Assembly (NCBI GenBank): GCA_900556765.1
Contig: USQH01000067.1
Location: 1 to 7,418 of the forward strand
DNA: 7,418 bases
Origin: an uncultured Oscillospiraceae bacterium
GTDB taxonomy: Bacteria > Bacillota > Clostridia > Oscillospirales > Acutalibacteraceae
Direction of reading: 5' to 3'
Shown: in pieces, positions 6,052 to 7,418 of the stretch
Position numbering within the stretch: the first letter of the stretch is position 1
How the letters are laid out: each line of letters starts with the position of its first letter
Translations under genes and position numbers: made by a program
The notes under the pieces: model-generated
Databases searched by the model: none
Seen by the model: only the letters and a program-made list of their open reading frames with translations
What the model was told of the DNA's origin: nothing

Positions 6052-7418
6052 TTAGCGCTGAGACAGAATGTGGTCGGCAACATAAATTCCCATTGCTCCG
6101 GCCTGGCTGAGTCCGCGGGTAATACCGGAGCCGTCACCGATAAGATAAATGCCGTCGGTGATTCTGAAATGCTCATCGTGGCACGGCTTTATCGAATAAT
6201 ACTTTGCCTCACAGCCGTAGAGAAGCGTATCGTCGTTGGCAGTACCCGGTGCGACCTTATCAAGCGCGTAAACAGTCTCGATAATATTGGTCAGTATGCG
6301 GTGCGGAAGTACCAGCGAAATATCGCCGGGAGTTGCTTTCAGCGTCGGGAACACCGTATTTTGCGACAGGCGGTGTTCGTTGGTACGGCGGCCGCGGATC
6401 AGGTCGCCGAAGCGCTGAACCAATACGTTGCCGCAGCCGATCGCATTCGCAAGCCTTGATATCGACTCGACATACTCGGTCGGCTTATCAAACGGCGCGG
6501 TAAAGTTGATGCTTGACAGTATTGCAAAATTGCAGTTTTCGGTGCGTTTGCTGTTGTCGGAGAAGCTGTGGCCGTTAGCGGTTATAACTCCGTTATTATT
6601 CTCGGCACTGACCAAGCCGCCTTTGTTAAAGCAAAACATACGCGTTCTGTCCTCGAACGTTTTTGTCTTGTACAATATTTTCGGCTCGTATATGCGATCG
6701 GAAAAATCACGCCAGATTGCGTCCTTCATCTCCACGCGTACGCCGATATCAACTGTATTGGAAAGCACGTCGACATTATAATCGCGGCACAGCTTTGAAA
6801 CAAATTTTGAGCCGCCGCGTCCGGTAGCGACAACCACATTGTCCGCAGTTATTTCATAATCGCCGAACGATTCATCCCGTATTTTCAGAAGGTACTTGCC
6901 GACTGCGCTGTAATCACTTTCGACCGACAGCACCTCGCAGTGCTGAGTCAGCTCGACTCCGTGAGCCGCAAGATAGTTTATCAGGTTACCCATGATGCGC
7001 ATATTGCGGTCGGTTCCGAGATGTCGCACATTCATGTCCAGCAGGCGCAGATTGTTTTGCAGGCATTTCAGCTTAAGCTCCTGATTGGACTCGTATATCT
7101 GCGGATAATCGCGGCTTTCGTTTCCGAATTCGTCGGTGACCACATCGCTGCACGAATAAAGGATATCATCCACATAGCCTATGTATTCATTTGCAACATC
7201 TTCGCCCAGTTCCTCACCGAGCTTGCCGCCGTAAGCGGTACCGAGATTAAACTTTCCGTCGGAGAAAGCACCGGCTCCCGCATAACCCGATGTAATAGAA
7301 CACATTTTGCAGTGCAGACATCCCTGCTTAGACGTAGCGGGGCATTTGCGGTTTGCAAGAGCGTTTCCCCTCTCGACGATGATAACACTGACCGAGGGAT
7401 CTTTTGATACCAGGCGAT
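6052..7418 (-). CDS. FAD-dependent dehydrogenase, COG2509-like (N-terminus cut by window edge)
   Basis: Probable flavoprotein oxidoreductase of unknown substrate, likely cytoplasmic. The frame is open to the right edge; 454 residues are visible and, judged by the Rossmann fold, only about 20-30 are missing, including the GxGxxG dinucleotide motif. IIVERG near the visible start would be the second beta strand, with the acidic residue that binds the adenosine ribose. Four cysteines follow in the pattern C-x7-C-x2-C-x2-C (first Cys codon 7344-7342), then SGYAGAGAFSDGKFNL, a hallmark of this family. VVVATGRGGSKF lies in the middle, and the C-terminus has YLIGDGSGITRGLSQAGAMG, the second FAD-binding motif of two-dinucleotide-binding-domain flavoproteins. 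An ATG at 7305 sits within the Cys cluster and is not the start. The four Cys could hold a Fe-S cluster or zinc, or be redox active; this is inference. Nothing ties it functionally to the germination genes with which it converges. Confidence 0.88.
   Translation of the reverse strand, partial: RLVSKDPSVSVIIVERGNALANRKCPATSKQGCLHCKMCSITSGYAGAGAFSDGKFNLGTAYGGKLGEELGEDVANEYIGYVDDILYSCSDVVTDEFGNESRDYPQIYESNQELKLKCLQNNLRLLDMNVRHLGTDRNMRIMGNLINYLAAHGVELTQHCEVLSVESDYSAVGKYLLKIRDESFGDYEITADNVVVATGRGGSKFVSKLCRDYNVDVLSNTVDIGVRVEMKDAIWRDFSDRIYEPKILYKTKTFEDRTRMFCFNKGGLVSAENNNGVITANGHSFSDNSKRTENCNFAILSSINFTAPFDKPTEYVESISRLANAIGCGNVLVQRFGDLIRGRRTNEHRLSQNTVFPTLKATPGDISLVLPHRILTNIIETVYALDKVAPGTANDDTLLYGCEAKYYSIKPCHDEHFRITDGIYLIGDGSGITRGLSQAGAMGIYVADHILSQR

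Noticed and set aside
7303..7305. ATG inside the FAD-dehydrogenase as its start
   Set aside because: The frame stays open upstream to the window edge and encodes IIVERG and two Cys of the four-Cys cluster, so the real start is outside the window.
6940..7407. Open frame on the plus strand (155 codons) opposite the FAD-dehydrogenase gene
   Set aside because: The minus-strand frame carries continuous flavoprotein motifs across the same stretch; the plus-strand product shows none.

Overview
The window looks like chromosomal DNA from an anaerobic, endospore-forming member of the Clostridia, perhaps an Oscillospiraceae/Ruminococcaceae-type gut bacterium. This is inferred from a Clostridium-type nifS-nifU pair, a GerA-family germinant receptor operon and a DacF-like D,D-carboxypeptidase; there is no rRNA or marker gene to fix the lineage. 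Coding density is high. No tRNA, CRISPR array, insertion sequence or phage gene was seen.

Layout: (1) 1-961, plus strand: the 3' end of a NifS cysteine desulfurase, then a complete NifU/IscU-type Fe-S scaffold with a Cys/His-rich tail, closed by a strong intrinsic terminator (985-1022). (2) 1036-2274, minus strand: a secreted DacF-like penicillin-binding D,D-carboxypeptidase. (3) A 100-bp divergent intergenic region holds possible sporulation-type promoter elements for both directions. (4) 2375-5906, plus strand: a two-gene germinant receptor operon. The first gene encodes the GerAA-type subunit. The second encodes one 684-residue protein that joins a GerAB-type permease in frame to a GerAC-type lipoprotein, including what looks like the GerAC lipoprotein signal peptide and lipobox. 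(5) 5907-6051: a convergent terminator region. (6) 6052-7418, minus strand: a FAD-dependent dehydrogenase of the COG2509 type with a four-cysteine cluster, cut by the right edge shortly after its missing FAD-binding N-terminus.

The genes form three functional blocks. NifS supplies sulfur to NifU for Fe-S cluster assembly. DacF trims peptidoglycan stem peptides, possibly during sporulation, and is divergent from the germinant receptor that later senses nutrients in the spore inner membrane. The FAD enzyme is an unrelated neighbour of unknown substrate. The most unusual element is the GerAB-GerAC fusion, which could either be a covalently tethered receptor or a polyprotein cut by lipoprotein signal peptidase.
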